From Mycteria americana (Eukaryota; Chordata; Aves; Ciconiiformes; Ciconiidae), in contig NC_134373.1 of NCBI RefSeq assembly GCF_035582795.1, forward strand, positions 14,964,001 through 15,028,000: 64,000 nt of DNA. Direction: 5' to 3'. A program made the position numbers and the translations under genes. Positions 48,599 through 63,651 of this stretch are shown here, one piece after another. The notes beneath the pieces are model-generated. The model was not told where the DNA came from. It saw only the letters and a list, made by a program, of their open reading frames with translations, and searched no databases. Within the stretch, counting starts at the first letter, position 1, and each line of letters opens with the position of its first letter.

Positions 48599-51357
48599 TA
48601 GCCCTGGCTCTTGAAATACTGTAAATAAGTTCTGTTCACTGCGCTGTGATGCCATTTGAAGGGTTAGTTGAGAGTGATTTATAAAGGCAGTAGCTTATAT
48701 TCAGAGCTGTTCTTAATTGTGGCCTGGCTTGATAAAGCCACTGTCGCAAACATATTAGTTTCTTTACAGCTGGATCAAATGTATCAGGGGTTATATTTCA
48801 AGGAGGGAAAGGAAAGTATTTTAATTTGTTTTCGCTTCACTTTCAGCGGGCCTTCATAACACCAGCGGCTACCCTGTGGCTGCCAAGTCCTGGCTGAGTA
48901 TCCTACAGCATCTAAAACTCTTTGAGAGAAGTACAAGGCTGTGACAGCACGTACACGACAGGCAGAGTTTCCTTGGGGAATGCGCCTTATTTATGGAGGG
49001 TACCGAGAGACATTCAGCTTTACATCCAACCCTCCCTCCAGAGGTTTTTCCCTCCTACATTACTAGGGAAGAGGGCAGAAAGAAATGGAACAAGAACCGA
49101 ACACACTTGCTTCATAATTGATTGCATTCCTCTCCTCTCCCTCCCACCAATGCTTCCTCCTGACTGGATTTAGAGCTGCGCCTGCCCCTGCCCCAGGGAG
49201 TCCAGCCCTGTATCTGAATCACGGAGATGTTCCCCCACCACCCTAAAGCTGTCTCCTCTCCCCTGCTTCCCAGCCCGGCTGGTGGCTAGAGATCGGTGTG
49301 AATGCAAATGCTAGAGCCTGCGGCCAGCTGGGCAGCTGCAAGTGCTCCCCGTGCCTCAGGGTTACGGCAGTCTCTCACCAACATCAGCAGCACAGAAGAA
49401 ACGTTGGTTGGGATTAAACGCTGCTTCTCATCAGGGCCATTACCTACCGGCAGCGGTCCCTGGAAAGCAGCAGCACACAGACCCACCCTGCCCTGTGCCT
49501 TACGGACCTCTAACGAGCCCTTTTCCCAGGGATATCTAGTAAAGGGACACGCTCCTAGCAGGACAAACCTTCCTGGTGATATTTAATACCTGGGAAGTGA
49601 CCTATGTGATTTAATCTGTTGCATACCAAAGGTGTCAAAAAGACATCAAAGAAATCCTTGTGCTTAATCCTCAGCCAGGTCACGGTCTCTCCCTGATGAG
49701 GAGAGGAGCCCAAACGGTTTAATAACGCTCCCAAAAGGCAGAAGTCAAGAAATTAAGGACACTTGGAAACTTCACAAAACGTATTTCTAGGTGGCAACAC
49801 TGTATGGTTTCCCTGTGACAAAATCCTTGAGACAAATCTCTGAGCACCCACAGCCCTGCTGGGCCGGGTAGCACAGGTCCCTGTGGCTGGGGACGTGCAT
49901 TTCTGACCTCCTCCCAGGCTGGCTGGCTGCAGAGCAAGCTCGGGCTGCGCGGGGCAAAGAGCCGGGCACGTACCCCACTGCCCTGTCCCCCCACGGCTCT
50001 GCTGCACTGCTGGCCCCCTCTCCCCACCCACGCCTTCTTGCTTCCTATGCACTGCTGCAAATAACTTGCTACAAACAGCTATTCTCGCCTCTTCCTCCTG
50101 GGCCCCTAGGTCTTGAAGCCCTCCCTGTTGCTTTCTTTGTCTTTTCCCTCACCCCTTGCTGCGAAAAGCCCCTTTCCCTGCTGTCCGGATGGCCCCGGCT
50201 ACAGGAACTTGAGTAGTTTGGCACTTGGCACCAGCCTGGCGCTGCCCAAGGCTGAGCTTCACTTGGGGGACTGAGGGTGGGCCCCGCACCGATGGGTGCC
50301 TTCAAGCGGCGGCAGGCTCACGAGGGCAGGCACACCACCGGCAGGCACTTTGCTGTAACCCTGGCCAGAGCGGGCCGGGAAGGGGCTGCCCTGCCAGAGC
50401 CAAGGCAGCACCTGATACGGTAACCTAATATGAGTTATGGAGTCCATGCCTGCCATCACCTCCTCAGCCACTTCTTAGAGGCCAGCTCCACTGAAACCCC
50501 AAGAGCGACACTTACTGACAGGAGCTGAGGATCTGATCTCCAGGGTTTACATTTAAAGAGTGCACACTGTGTAACTACGAGACGCTCACAAGCACACACA
50601 CGCACATCTACAGACACACACTTCTCAGGTGGCTGGCTGCCTTGTCCTCTGTGAGCCTGCCCAAGCATGGTGGATAAAGCTTTTCGCCTTACTCCAAATG
50701 CAGCAGGTGCAATAAGAGGAGAATCTTGCTACACAGACTGCAAAAAATGAAGGCTACAAGATAAATGCTGCCACCACCAAACAGAAAGAGGAAGACAGAG
50801 GCCAGATTACAAATCTGGAACTGCAGCATCCTTAAAGCACAGAGCCGCTGGTCTGAACGTGCCTGGAATGCGGCCACTACCTCCATGGCAGTCCCTTGTC
50901 AACTCACGATCACACATTGGATTACACAAGATCCCCAGCTCTGCACGAAGTCTGCACTGCATGCTGTGTTCTCACTTAAAGGCTCTACAACAGCACTCTG
51001 AAGTAAACTCTGGTGACACCACTGCTCTTATACAGCTACGTACTGTATAGGTGTAACTGGATTCAGTAAATAGCCCTGAGGTGTATTAAGTGTTGCGCTT
51101 AATTTCCAGCAGCCACTTTCTGTTTTTAAAAGGAATTAAAAAATACTCAACTGTCTGGTACCTCATGTACTCAAAACACATCGTACCTCATGTGACTTTA
51201 GTTCGCCTGTTAGAAAGCACCTATGCTGAGCCCAGCTCAGTAAGGAGGACTCCAGGTCTCGTGCCATTCTTACAGGCAGCTACACTTGGGAACAACTCTA
51301 CAAGGATGATGTCCGACGGGACTCCTCCCAGGCTGTGCTGGCAAGTCCAGTGCATGG

Positions 51358-51712
51358 CTATACGGCTGCAGTCATGGGGTTCTTCTGCCTGGGATCCTGT
51401 TGTCTGTACTGGTACTGGTCTGGACTGGTCCCACGGTGTCGGACAATTTCATTATAAGCTGGTGCTCGGTGGGACTGAGGAGGGGAAGGTGGCACGTCCT
51501 GCCGGAGGGGTCCTTTATGCTGGTTTGTGATGGGCTGGGCTGGGTAGTACTGAGGGTACCTCAATTCTGCCACTCTCGTGTCTGGCGCACGGATGTAGTT
51601 CCCTTTAGATGGGTGGACAACAGGCTGTCCTCCTTGGTAGTAGGGAAGATCTCTCTCTTTGTATATTACTCGTGGTCCTGTTAAATATTCCAGTGGCTCT
51701 GCAGGTCCACGC
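51358..51712 (-). CDS. PARD3B: PARD3B terminal coding exon (C-terminus of Par-3-like polarity scaffold)
   Basis: This is the last coding exon of PARD3B, a multi-PDZ Par-3 family scaffold that localises to tight junctions and helps set epithelial polarity. Seen: acceptor TTTTTCCTCCTCAG ending at 51713, then one base completing a codon, 117 codons starting RGPAEPLEYLTGPRV, and a TAG stop at 51360-51358. The segment is Pro/Tyr/Gln/Arg-rich and predicted disordered. It contains the KGPLRQDVPPSPPQ block that Par-3 proteins share near their C-termini, and ends KNPMTAAV, which I recall as the PARD3B tail. The PDZ domains, the N-terminal oligomerisation domain and the rest of the protein are encoded outside the window. 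Support also comes from synteny, because PARD3B lies directly upstream of NRP2 in the same orientation in human. No frameshift or internal stop is present. Confidence 0.88.
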
Positions 51713-54700
51713 CTGAGGAGGAAAAACATAATAAAGCACATAAAAAGGCAGTCTACTAGCCCAGTGACACATTATTGTACTCACAATCTATGTTTACTTT
51801 GGGAAAGGAAATGCCACCTCAAGCATGACAGGTCCAGATGAATCAAAAGAACTTCCGAAGGATAGCAAGGCTCCCACCTGCACGCTACAAAAAGTCTGTA
51901 ACACCCAAGACGCTGGAGGAAGGGTCCAGCGCACATCACAGCCCTTTTACAATGGGGGAGCACTGGAGCCCGTCAGCCCCCAAAGTCAGCCTCCTGTGAT
52001 CCATTTGCCATAATGGAAACAAAGCTCCTTTAAACAATGCATGTTTGACTGAATCTTATCTAGCCTGAGGATAAACAGATGAGTTGGGTCTGCAAGTCTG
52101 CAAATCCCATAAGCTTTACATGCACAAATATTCACGCTTTCCAAGCCATTTCCCACTATTTTTTCTCCTAACATGTCAGACTGTAAAACTTTCCAAACAC
52201 CATAGCTGGAAAAACTGGAACTCCTGGAAGAAACACTAGGGATGTCAGGCTACAATACCTGTGTTTAATGGGCGAGCTGCCAGTGGGGTTTCAAAAAAAC
52301 TCCTGTGATCTAGAAGGCCTGATATTACAACAGCCCTGTAACTTGTCTGCATCAGTATGGATCTGACAAGCTCTAGTTCACATGAAAAGCAACATGTGAA
52401 CATGTCATCCCTGAGGATGTGCCATGGAGCCCTCTCCGTAGCTTTCTGCATCTTAATTCCATGATTTGCACTAATGAAGCATTGATATTTTTTCCTAGTA
52501 CAGCTTAACTTGTGATACTTTTGAAATGGCAAAAATAATTGTTCTCACAGACATGTCACCAGAGCATCCCCAAAAGTTCAACTCAATTAGGAGTTTTTGC
52601 CAGTCTGATTGCAAATGTCTTTGCACCTTGGGCAAAACCTCCCATCGACTGCAGAGGAAGCTTCTCTCCGAGTGCGAGCTGAAGGAAGACGGCAGGGTTT
52701 TGACCCAGAACAGGGGCTGAAAGTATAAATCAATTACACCTGCTCTGTGGCTTTGGGACTGAACTCATCAACTGTTTAAATATTCTTTGCATAGATTTAT
52801 TAAAAAAGTCATCATTCTGGTACAGCAGATCAGGTGTTCACAATTCGTCAATGCCTCTCTTTTGTTCACACAGAGATTTTACAAGCATGCTCCCCCTTTC
52901 TTGATCTGGGCTCCCAGACTCCACTGGAACTTGTTTTGCATGAAGTAAAACAAAACATGTGGTTTTCTGCTGCACTCGTTTAAGCCCATGGGGTAAATCA
53001 TGGACATAGGCAATGAACAAACATTATCTGCCTTGAAATGAACCTACAATTCTCCCCCTGGAATAACTTAGTGCAAATGTTTCCTGTTTAAAATGGAAAG
53101 AGCAAAAGGAAGAATTCCAGGCCTTGGACTTTTAGGACCCTTGCTCCCCAGAGACTTTTTGCTTTAAAAACAGAACATTATAAAAGACAGGCACTCTCGG
53201 CTTCCCCCCCGCCCCTCCTGGTGAGACAGTCCAGACAAAGTGCTGAAGGGCCTGAAGCCACCCTCTGAGATACTAAAAGGACTCTTAACCACATGTATTG
53301 AGACAACTGCTGTCTCTGCTCACACACCTACGCCTTGCAACAAAGCCTGATTTCCACAGCAGGCCAAAGAGTTGCTCCGTGTATTTCTAGATGAAGACTT
53401 GTTCGCTAGTCAGTCCCGTCACACTCAGCTTTTAATTCTTCTATGTGCAAAAACACACTTCCAAACGTAAAAGGCTTCTGCGGTGGTAGGAACTGCTTTG
53501 TGTCAAGCAGCAAACCAACAGGAACAAATGTCAAACCTACACCCATCACCTTTTAATTCAATGATAATGCTCAAAATCCTGTATGTTAGATTTTATAAGA
53601 TGTTCTCATCGGCAGCTATAATCAACCAAATTCCTGTGGATCACATTAAAAAGGGACTGAGCTTGGAACCTGATCCAGAATTCACTGAAGAGCTAGGTAG
53701 CTTTTGGACAGAGCTCTAACTGCAAAATTGAATTACATTAAAATAACAAATTCAAGATTAATTGGTACCAAAATGACTGTTGAGAACAGGACTGAGCCAC
53801 CAGCATCACCTACTGAGCCTTCAGCACACAGCTCATCCCTCAACTCACACGAGAGGTCTGGATGTTGCAGGAAAAGAGGGGGATGTGTTTTGCCATCCAG
53901 CCAAAAGAGCCGTCTCCAGGAAAGCTCAGCCGGTCCAGTTCTAGGAGACTGTCACACTGCTGCCACAGAAGCTGTGACTGTGCAGAGGGAAGCGCATTCA
54001 GGCAGCTTTGACCTAGGACTGTGCAGTGAAGATAAGCCTGTGCAATCAAACCGCACACGTGCCAGACCTGAGGCATGTACCCGAGCTGCTTGAGCTCGTG
54101 CCATCAGGTCTTCATTGCTGCTACCTATGCTACAAAACTAAATCCACCATTGGTTCACTTACAGCTAATACCGTCTCTGGTTGCGTAGACAAACTGCAGA
54201 GACGAAGACATGGGAAGGGCAAAATCTTTCATTAAAAAATAAAGAAATATCCAAGCTGTTCACTCTCGGCACCAGCTTCCCTTCTCTGAGGGTAACACCC
54301 ATAGGTGGTAACATTCTCAAGTGTCCTCCGCCGAGTCAGGGCTTAGCAGCTGAGAGGAGAGGTTGTACATGGAGACAAGGCTTTAATCTACCTCACACGG
54401 ATCCTTTAGGAAAGTCCTGGGAAGCCAGAAGGTATGTGAGGTTTTTTAGCAGCCTCGGCAATATTACAAGCAGTGATCTAACCCATGATTACCAGAACTC
54501 TTGTATGAGTAAAACCTTGGGAAACCCTGGTAACTGCCCAAAAGGCTGCCCCCGGGCAGCATGACCGGGGGAAATGTCATTAAAGATATCCTCGTGGCTG
54601 CACCACACTCCCCAGCTCACTGCCCCTGGTGATCCCAGTGGGTGTCAGGCGTGCAGACACACATGCTACAACGACGACGCTTTTCTTCCCTGTTATGACC

Positions 54701-57700
54701 AGCGCTGCATGTTGAAGCCGAGTTACTTCCTGAGGACTGCTTCTTCCCCACCTACCAGCCATGCCCGGTGAAGTCTGTTTGTAGGGAGCTGCTCATGGTG
54801 CAACCAACCAGCCTGGGCAGTCTGCATGAACCTCTGACACGAACCTCCATCTGACAAGTCTTAACATATAGGAAAACACAGCCCTTCCCTCCCCAGGTGT
54901 GTCAAATTAACCATCAGAAAGTCAATCTTTTTAAAGCAGAAGAAACACCGACAGATAGCAAGCTCTGGCTGTAGAAATGCTGTCACCATTAGGAGTAAGT
55001 CTGGGACACCAGGGGCAGTTCCTGGCAGGAGGAGCTGGGCTCCTCTGAAGCAACACCATTTTCACTTGATAGCTCATGGTGTAAAAGTATACGCTGTTGT
55101 TTATCCTTAAAGAAATTGCCATAACTCAAACCAAACACTTTCTACTTGGCAGCCCCTTGTAGATGCTACGCTTGTTTCTGCAAGAAGCAAAACAACCCCT
55201 GCCTTTTCACTCAGCAGACATTGCCACCTCTGAGGAGGCCCTAATGAAATTCTTCTCCCCTCCCTCGCTGTTTTTGTTGGCTCCTGATGAGTTCAGAGTT
55301 CACAGGGCCATATCACACCTCCCAAGTGACCCGTGGTTTGGGGGTCAAACCAATAACCTCAAGTGGAAAATCAGTGACCCAGGGGAGTGATCAAAAATCC
55401 ACAAATTGGGTCAAGCAGGTCCGGCCACTCAAAAGGACCAGGCCGGGAGTGTGCCCTCTGAGAGGACATGCTGAGTAGGAGCTGCTCTGACCGTCAGCTG
55501 TTTTCCAGATTTTTGGCCAGTTGTTTGACCTGGGGGTCCAGTGAAATTAATGGCAGGCAGAAGGCAGGGAAGCTGACACAACGTCCTGGGAAAGAACCGA
55601 TCTCAGAGCTCAAAAAGTGTTTTTGCTGATAGCTCACCTCTGCTGGTTCCCACTGGAAGGTGCATCACTGATGCGGGTCTAGCTAAAAGCAGGGGCTGCT
55701 GCTGAAGGAAGCAGTGCAAGGAAGGGAAGCAGAAGCACCAGGTTCAAGAAAGGAGTGAAACTGGTGGGGCAGTGTGAAAATGCACTCCTCAAAAATATCA
55801 TGGGCAAGGTGCCCCTTAAAATGTTCGTTTTATTGTGAGGAAGCAAAATCTCACCTTCCCCTGCAGAGAAATTACAGATCACACACAGCGGTAGCTGCAA
55901 ACATGTTTCGCCGTATCACTTCATATGCTGGTTAGCAGCTCTACTGGTTTATCTTCTAAATGATTCACCAGGTAAGAACTGTGATCCATTTTGAGCTTTA
56001 AGAGCACAAAGTAGCCTTGTCCAAATAAAGCAGGTAACTTGTGACTGATGTTCAATTAACAGTACATGTGGTGTTATTTTCTCTATGACAAGTAAAGCCT
56101 GAAGTAGTTTGTTTTTCTATCCCTGCTTTATTTATCTTCCAAGCACAAAGAACATAAAATCTAATATTTTATGGCTTTGCTGCAGAATTTTTAAGAGCTT
56201 CTGGGTTTATTTAAAACTGAACCAAAGGATTTGGAATACTTAAGAAAGGCTTCTTTTACCCAAAATGTTCTTTAGTCATTGAAGTTAAACAGGTATCTGT
56301 ACGTTTCAAAAAACCTAACTAAAACACTTTTTGCTTTCTGCAGTCCCACTCCACCCCCCTTTTTTTTAAAGCCCCCATTTCAGTAATTCTTCAATTGTGG
56401 AGAATCGCACAGGGTAGACTGGCCTAAATACCTGATGCTTCAAAAAACAACCAGAAAAAATAATTTCATTTCAGGTTTACTGCGTTTCATTGTTAACCCC
56501 CATTTGCAGGTCACCTTTAACATCAGCCACGAGACACATGCTCGGGTTATCTGAAAGGAAAAGAAAGCAAAATGATGGTCTGGCTGTTCACGCTGTGCCC
56601 CGTCATGTTGGGGGTTTGGATTTCATCATGACAAAGACTTTTTCTTGCCTCTGTTCTATAGGGAGAATCACAGAGATCACCCTCTTAGTACCTGGTAAAA
56701 AGCAAGGAAGGGAATGCTCTCTTCTTACATCACTGTCTCTTTCTCGCTGCTGAGGGAATATTTTGCAAGGGATGTAATCTCACATGAAAAACTGCCTTCT
56801 TACTTTGTCAGGGAGTACTTCTTGAAATAAAGTTCAAAGACAGCCACAGACTAAGTGGCAAATGGAAAGCCCACATTTGGCTGCAGTCTCTTTCATGTCT
56901 AAGCAAGACATACAGAGACTCTGGGTGATGGCATCAGGCAGCTCGGGCTGTGATTAAAGAACAGGAGAAAGCAACAAGGTCCTATCTGTGTCCAAATTCT
57001 CACTGAAGAACTCTATTGTATGCATCGTGATTGCATGCTGTTTGTTCTCAGCCAGGAGGATCTACTTTTAAAGAAGAAAGGAGAAGCTGATGTAAGAATT
57101 AAATTATGCAAACAAACAATCTTACAGTATCAAATACATTTTTACACTGTGTCTTTATAAAGCTCTTCTCAACATACACTAAAAACAACTGACTGAAAAG
57201 ACCATGCAGTCCCTATGTCTCCAGATACTGTATTAAATAGACACCGCAGTGCTGTTTGTAGTCAGTGGCACTAAGAACTTCTGTTGCTTAATATTCAATG
57301 TGCATATAACTTTAAAAAAAATACATTTTTTTAAATCACTGCAGGTTTCCAAAAAATCACTGCATGACGAGCTTCATTAAAGTCTGTGTCTGTATCTTCA
57401 TAGGTGAGATACTCCTATAACAAATATTCTTTGCCATTTGAGACCAATACTTCCCATAGCCAATGATGGGTTTTGCATTTAAAAAGCCACTGGAAATCAA
57501 ATTTGGTATCTTAGTGTTGGGACGAATCTGCAGCACAAGGAAGTGCTCAGTGGCTGCTGTCTGTGAGAGAGGCTTGTACCTCTCAGAAGGCAGCAGATGT
57601 CTAGCAATGTCATACTAACCTCAAACACACCACACACAGATTATTTATGGGCTGAGCTGGTGGAGGTGCTTTCTTCTCCTGTTCTTTTATCAACAATACA

Positions 57701-59279
57701 AGGCTAAAAAATCAGGTAACGTAAATGAATACAATCCCTGGCTCTCATGTAGCACATGCCATGTGGAGAGAGCTGTTTTTAGTTTGAGGACTGTGTTTGG
57801 AATTCCTTCAGTGTCAGGTTTCCAGTTACCAGACCCTCATCCCTGGGCCAGGCACGACTGCGGTTGGACTGGATTAGCAGAACACTCTGCAATGTATATT
57901 ACATAGCTTTGACTTCTATAGGCTTTGCAGACCTGTAAAAATAATGATCATTTCATGACCTGCATTACTGGGGGGGGGGGAAAGAGCGGAAAAGTCTCTC
58001 TCTCCCCTTTTTAAAGAATTCATATTTGTTTTGGATTTGGAGAAGGAGGGATCCATACAAGTTTGTTTGAAATTCAAGGAAGAGTACTTTTCAGATGCAA
58101 CGCAGGCAGGCTTGATTCTCTTCCCTGACGTGCAGTTTTGCCAAGTTTAACAGTGGCCTTGACTGGCCTGAACATAAGAGCTTATATGCATAGTTTTTCT
58201 CTCTTTACAGTATTACGGCTTGAAATATTTAGAAACAAACAGCAAAAGCACTACTGTCCTGGAAGGTAAGTGCATAGACATGGTTATATTACTCTAGTTG
58301 AAGTCTAGCCTTAAGGTGGCTGGAGAACAAAGTCCTTTATTGTTTGCAGAGGACCACGTTTTGAGAGATGTTGGGCCCCAGCAGCTCCCTGGGCAGTTCT
58401 TAGCAATTAGAGACATTTAGGTGGTCCACTTGTTTTTACAGCCAGGCCCAAGCATAAAGTTTAGTCAGATACTAGCTTTCCATGCAGATAAGCAGACTGC
58501 AGAAACAACTGTAAGACAGGAAAACGGTAGTCTGACAGGTTTAAAACTTTACCATAAGATTATATAAGATTTCTTATGACAGCATGAACAGTCTATTTTC
58601 CACGCAACCAAATTGATTGTTCTCAATCCCTAATGGAGCAAACTATGTCACAGATGGGTTAACATCAGAATTTAGAGTGCCTTTTAATTAAACCCCCTCC
58701 TATCAGCAACAAAGCCATAAAACATTGTGTTGCTCCTTTGCTCCAGCATTAGTTTATTTTCCACAGCAGATCTCAGACCAGCTTCTGATAATCCCATGCT
58801 GCAGGCAAAGCTCCCCTTTCTTTCCTTCCCTAAATCCAACCTACAAATATAGGAACTGTGATAATCAGGATTAAAACCCTCAAATCAACAGCAACAAAAC
58901 CCCGAATATGCTAGCCGGTGCTCTATAAATGCCCAATAAGCATTCAAAACAACTAGTCCTATAATCCTTCCTACTCAATTCCTCACTTGTTTTGTTCATA
59001 TGCTCTCAGGCATGGTACATCTCTTCTACCAGGGGGCATAAAATAAAGTAGCACCTATTGAACAAGACATCGCTATTCTGTGATCTCTTCAAGCTTAAAG
59101 GGATCTTAAGTAGATTGGTACTTTAAGTAGCAAGTCATTACAACATGTGTCATTTCATATGTTACTCATTATTCAACACAACATAATACCGTGTGAGTCA
59201 TTAACCTCTTGGCATTGGTAACCTATTCTCAATGCTAAGCAGTCATGCTTGTTGCTCAGGAACCCCCATGCTCTGTCGG

Positions 59280-59330
59280 GGAGAGACCTGGATGAGATTT
59301 TAAGGTCCCTTTGGTCTTTTGTTTTGCAGA
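59280..59330 (+). repeat. Possible CR1-like LINE 3' fragment
   Basis: GACCTGGATGAGATTTTAAG followed by GTCCCTTTGGTCTTTTG resembles the avian CR1 3' region (tggatgatctttaaggtcccttccaac). No terminal ATTCTATG octamers are present, so this is a weak and short match. Confidence 0.25.
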
Positions 59331-62300
59331 TCAGCAGGGGCCGAAAGCTCTTCCTATAGACTAAAAGAGTTCCTGGCCTTTGGTCTCTTGCGTCACATTT
59401 CTGAGACGATGCTGGCCGAGTTACATTGGAGGGGAGAAAACTTCTTTCTAAAGGACGTATGCATCTTAAGCCAGCAAAAGAAGCAAATGTTTAGGTTTCT
59501 CAGCTGAATTTTGCATTTCAATGCAGACTCAAACTAATACAAAGAAGTACTGGACGCATGCAGAACTGCCACCACTGGGGCGAGATGCTAAAGTGAAATC
59601 CCTCTTACAGTAGTATTTGTGCTGCATTACTGTGCAGTCGCTCCAATGCACATGGGGACGGTGCTATCCCTGCCACGAGAAGAGCCAGCTGCTTCCCTCA
59701 AGAGCAGGCAAGCAATGAGAAGGATGAGAGGCGCGGAGGGGCGAGACCTCAACGCTGGCCCCAGCGCAGCAGCAGCACAAAAGCCAGAAATACTATCCAG
59801 ATCTCTGCCTCACCCTAACCTCTGCTGCAGATCTCTGCTTTTTTGGAGGCTATCAGGGTAGAAATTAAAGGTCCTGTGGTGGTTCAGGAGATTTTAATTT
59901 GATTGAAAAGAAATTCTGTTGCCATAGTCAGAATCCCTCTTCAGAAGGAACCAAACACACCGCTCAGGCTCCAGGAGAGCTCCTCCCGAGCAAGGAAGCC
60001 TCCTCCCTTCGCCTATCCGTTCACTGCTATCCACGCCACTTTTGTAAAGTGCTTTCAAAGACACATAAACCCAAATTCTGTCCTGTTCTCATTTTTCACG
60101 TGAAATGAATTTGAAGCATGGTGATTATTCAGCTGTGCTGTTCAAATGATTTTCAACAAATAACAGAAGTCATTAAAAGAATCTTCCTAAGTAATAACAA
60201 CCTGGGCCCAGGTCTTTACTATTCAGCCGCTGGGATCTTAACACGCTGTCTGATCTTTAGTGGGCTAGTAAAAACCTGTAAGAAGTGGTTATTAATGTTA
60301 TTACCAAGCTTTTAGGCTTTTTTTTTTTCTGATTTAAATTAAAGCATTCCTTGCAGCGATTTCTCCCATTGCCATGATGAAGCATAGCTGTCAATTCTGC
60401 CTCCGATGGCACAAACTGGGTAGTAAAACCATGCTTCAATAAAAAAAGAAAATTATTTTTGAAACTGATTGTAGCTGGTTATTTTTCCCTCCATTTCGTT
60501 TCTTTCTGGGTCCAGACATTCTGTTAAACTCACTGGGATGTGCCATTCCCTTTTTTCCCCGTTGCAACAAAGGCAAAGCTCAAGATCCAGAGGAGAACGA
60601 TGGCTGCTTTTTGGGGGTGAAGGGGACCTTAAAAACAAGCAGCTCTCATTTCTTTCTTCAGGCAGTACTTCAGTCCCCATTGTTCCCCTACTGCTCATGT
60701 ACTGATTTTCTCCTAAACAGCCTGTAACATCCTCCCCCCCTATATTTTCTTTTGTTAGAACCATTCATTTCTATACAGGCATTAGATTATAGATTTCCTG
60801 GCTTGCCGCACTCCATTAACACTCTGGTAACCACCCCTTTTCCAGCCAGCCATTAAACACCACCTTTAATAATTGAGATTTAAAGGCTCAGGGCATGATA
60901 AACAGCTGAAGTTATAACTTTACAGCTGCCTCTACAGAAGTGTGTAAATCTCCAGATTTGGATAGGCAAATCAGTTAATTAGACTTGGATTAAGTCACAA
61001 ACTTTGCGGGTGCTCTGACAGCAGACGTCCTGAAGTTGAGCTTTAAATAACAAGGGTCGAAGCCCTCAATCCCACCGGGCTAGAAGAGACGGAAACGTCC
61101 CACCCGGTGCCCAGAGAGCAGTAGCACTGACTGCAGCTGCCGTGACTTGCAGACGGCCGCGAGCGCCCTGCGACTGCAGCCCATTCCAGCTGTGTTTATG
61201 CTGGCTTCTTCCTTAAGAGCTTCTACAGTTACACGAACATCAGCGCAGCTGCAGCGAGCGGAGCGACTGCCGACTGGACGTGCTCTACCTGCTGCCCATG
61301 GTGGAGACAACCCTTGTTTCACCACCCTGCATTTCCCGCCTGCCAGCACACAGGTTGCTCTTTCAAAGCAGGGCCCTGCAAGTTGCGGGGCTGAGCGCAG
61401 CTTCCCCCTGCCCCTACCTGCGGCTGAGGAAATGCTACGTGCATGGCCCTGAGTCACTGCTAGCCAGTAAATGTTCAAAGCTGGTGAGATTCGGAGCTGC
61501 AGACCACTGGCCTCTTTAGGGACATGGGTAATAAGAGGTTAACCTTCGGCTGTGAGGCCCAAGTGCCTGTGCTCCATCTCTGCACGTCTTATCTCCCTGT
61601 TGCTGCATTTAAAAATACTGTATGTAATTAACTGTTATCAGGTTGTTCAGCAGTGTGCTGAAGTGTGAATTTATCATTCAATTGTTTCCTTTATTTACAA
61701 AGTCCCTGCCATTCCTGAGGCAGCAGCCTGGGACAGGCTGTTGACTTGCTCAGATGAGGAGGGTTTAGCGCACCAGATTCTGGTAGCAGAAGCAGATTCT
61801 GGAGAGGTGAGACACAGCCGCGAATCTGCTCGGTTCCTCAAACACCCCCTCAACACGCCCTGCAGAGTAGCTGGGTGCAAATGAGACACACGCATACGCC
61901 ACCGCTACCAAATACATCGCTGTAACCTTGCTCTGAGACCTGAACCATACAGCACTGAGGAAATGCACAATACAGCTCCCAGCTGCTGTAACCCAGCCTT
62001 ATGGGCATAGGTAGAGTTTTTACTCATATATATGGCACTAACTTTAATGCTTATATATACAAGCTGTGTGGTCCATTCACAGATGAAGACGACATAACTG
62101 CTGACTTTCATGCACTTCTGCACCCAGTTCTTCCCCTTTTCATTTGCTGGACTTTGTTTCTTTACGAAAAGCAAATCTGGAAGCCAGTGCACATCATGTT
62201 AGACCATAGGCTGGAGATGGGAGGACATGACAACAGGGCAAGATGCCACATCCCCCTCTGTCCTCTCTGCCTCCCTCCACAAGGCTCAGGTTTGGTTTCC

Positions 62301-63651
62301 TGGAGCCCACGGCTCCCACCACTTTTTTTGCCACTTTCCCCTCCTGGCCTGGCTGCTGTTCTCTTCTTTGTTTTCTCCCCCAGCAGCACCAGCCCTGGCA
62401 ATGCCTGCAAGGAGTCCAAGATGACATGAGACATCATCAGATCTACATGATTTTCTTCCATGCATTCCTGGTCTGGGGCAGCACCATGCATCCAGCAGGA
62501 CTTACTAGCATGCTCCCTGGGCATGCAGCATCCTTTGCTCTTTGGGAACTGGTGCAATTATCAATATCCCAGATCTATGTGCATTCCCCCCCAACATTTG
62601 TAGTAGATGAGGTATGTAGCTTCTAAACAAATTCTTCTTTGCCACCTGCACACCATGCTGCATGCCAGATGACAAGATAAAATTTGCAACAGCAAAGTTC
62701 TTGGAGCACCTTCTAGAGAGAGCAAGCACAGCCTGTGGCAACACAGTCATATCAGCTTCATCACGTACCTAGAACAGAAGACATCAGGACGCTGAAGCTC
62801 GAAGAGGGAGCACACAGCAGAAGACAGAAAAAAAATGCTTTAAAGACACACCGAGACACTGCATCCCTGAGCAATGGGAAAGCGATGCCAACAGCTGGGA
62901 ATTAGCGATACCTTACAGGGGTGACAGCACAGCAGTTGGAAGAGAGGGGCAAGCCAATACCGAGATGAAGAGAGGCTTTGGACAGCACCACCAAGGATAG
63001 ACTTTAATTTCTTTTGAACACATATACACATCATGTATCAGAGACTACCACGTGCAGTAGAGTCTTATGTGCAAGACGTGATGCTGTCAGTAGCTTCAGC
63101 TTAGATTATGATGAACACCACAATCAGAGAGGCACCCCTGCTCCGCCCAGGAAGGCTACTACATGCCATCAGTGAGAAAAAGAGAAGCAATAGCACTTCC
63201 CATCTGAACCTGGTAAGAACCTGGCAAAGATTCCAGACAGCATGTCTCAATTTGGCTGGGGGGAAAAAAAAATTAAATAAAAACACCCTCTAACTTGAAA
63301 CAATCTTTTACATAATGAATCAATCAAACAATTATCTTTGCTCTAGTATGTTCAAATCAAGGGAATCATCATTGAAAATAACAACCAATTTATACAGCTC
63401 ATTTAAAGCCACAGTAAGCTAGGCTGCTGATTCACTAATGAACAATAAAGGTCACTACTACAATATCATTCTAAGTATTTTCAGATTGTGTGGTGTGATA
63501 GACTTGAAGTGGCGTGTTCATAAAAAACCCATCAAGGTACTTTGCAGAGGGAAGTAAAGATGGAAAGAGATCCGTGCTCTGCCTAGATACCAGACTGAGA
63601 AGAGGGAATAACTCGATGCAATGAGGAACTTTGTGCCCCAGACTCATCCGG

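Larger units (their letters stand above)
46900..51357 (-). other. PARD3B: Probable PARD3B 3' UTR (end uncertain)
   Basis: Sequence following the PARD3B stop codon on the minus strand. It has no recognisable coding exon and becomes progressively AT-rich toward lower coordinates, as long vertebrate 3' UTRs often do. Two minus-strand AATAAA hexamers are the plausible ends (48593-48598 and 46923-46928), implying a 3' UTR of about 2.8 or 4.4 kb. My recollection that the mammalian PARD3B transcript has a multi-kilobase 3' UTR is consistent but not decisive. Minus-strand frames here, such as 47015-47389, match no family I know. RNA-seq or 3'-end data would settle the boundary. Confidence 0.5.
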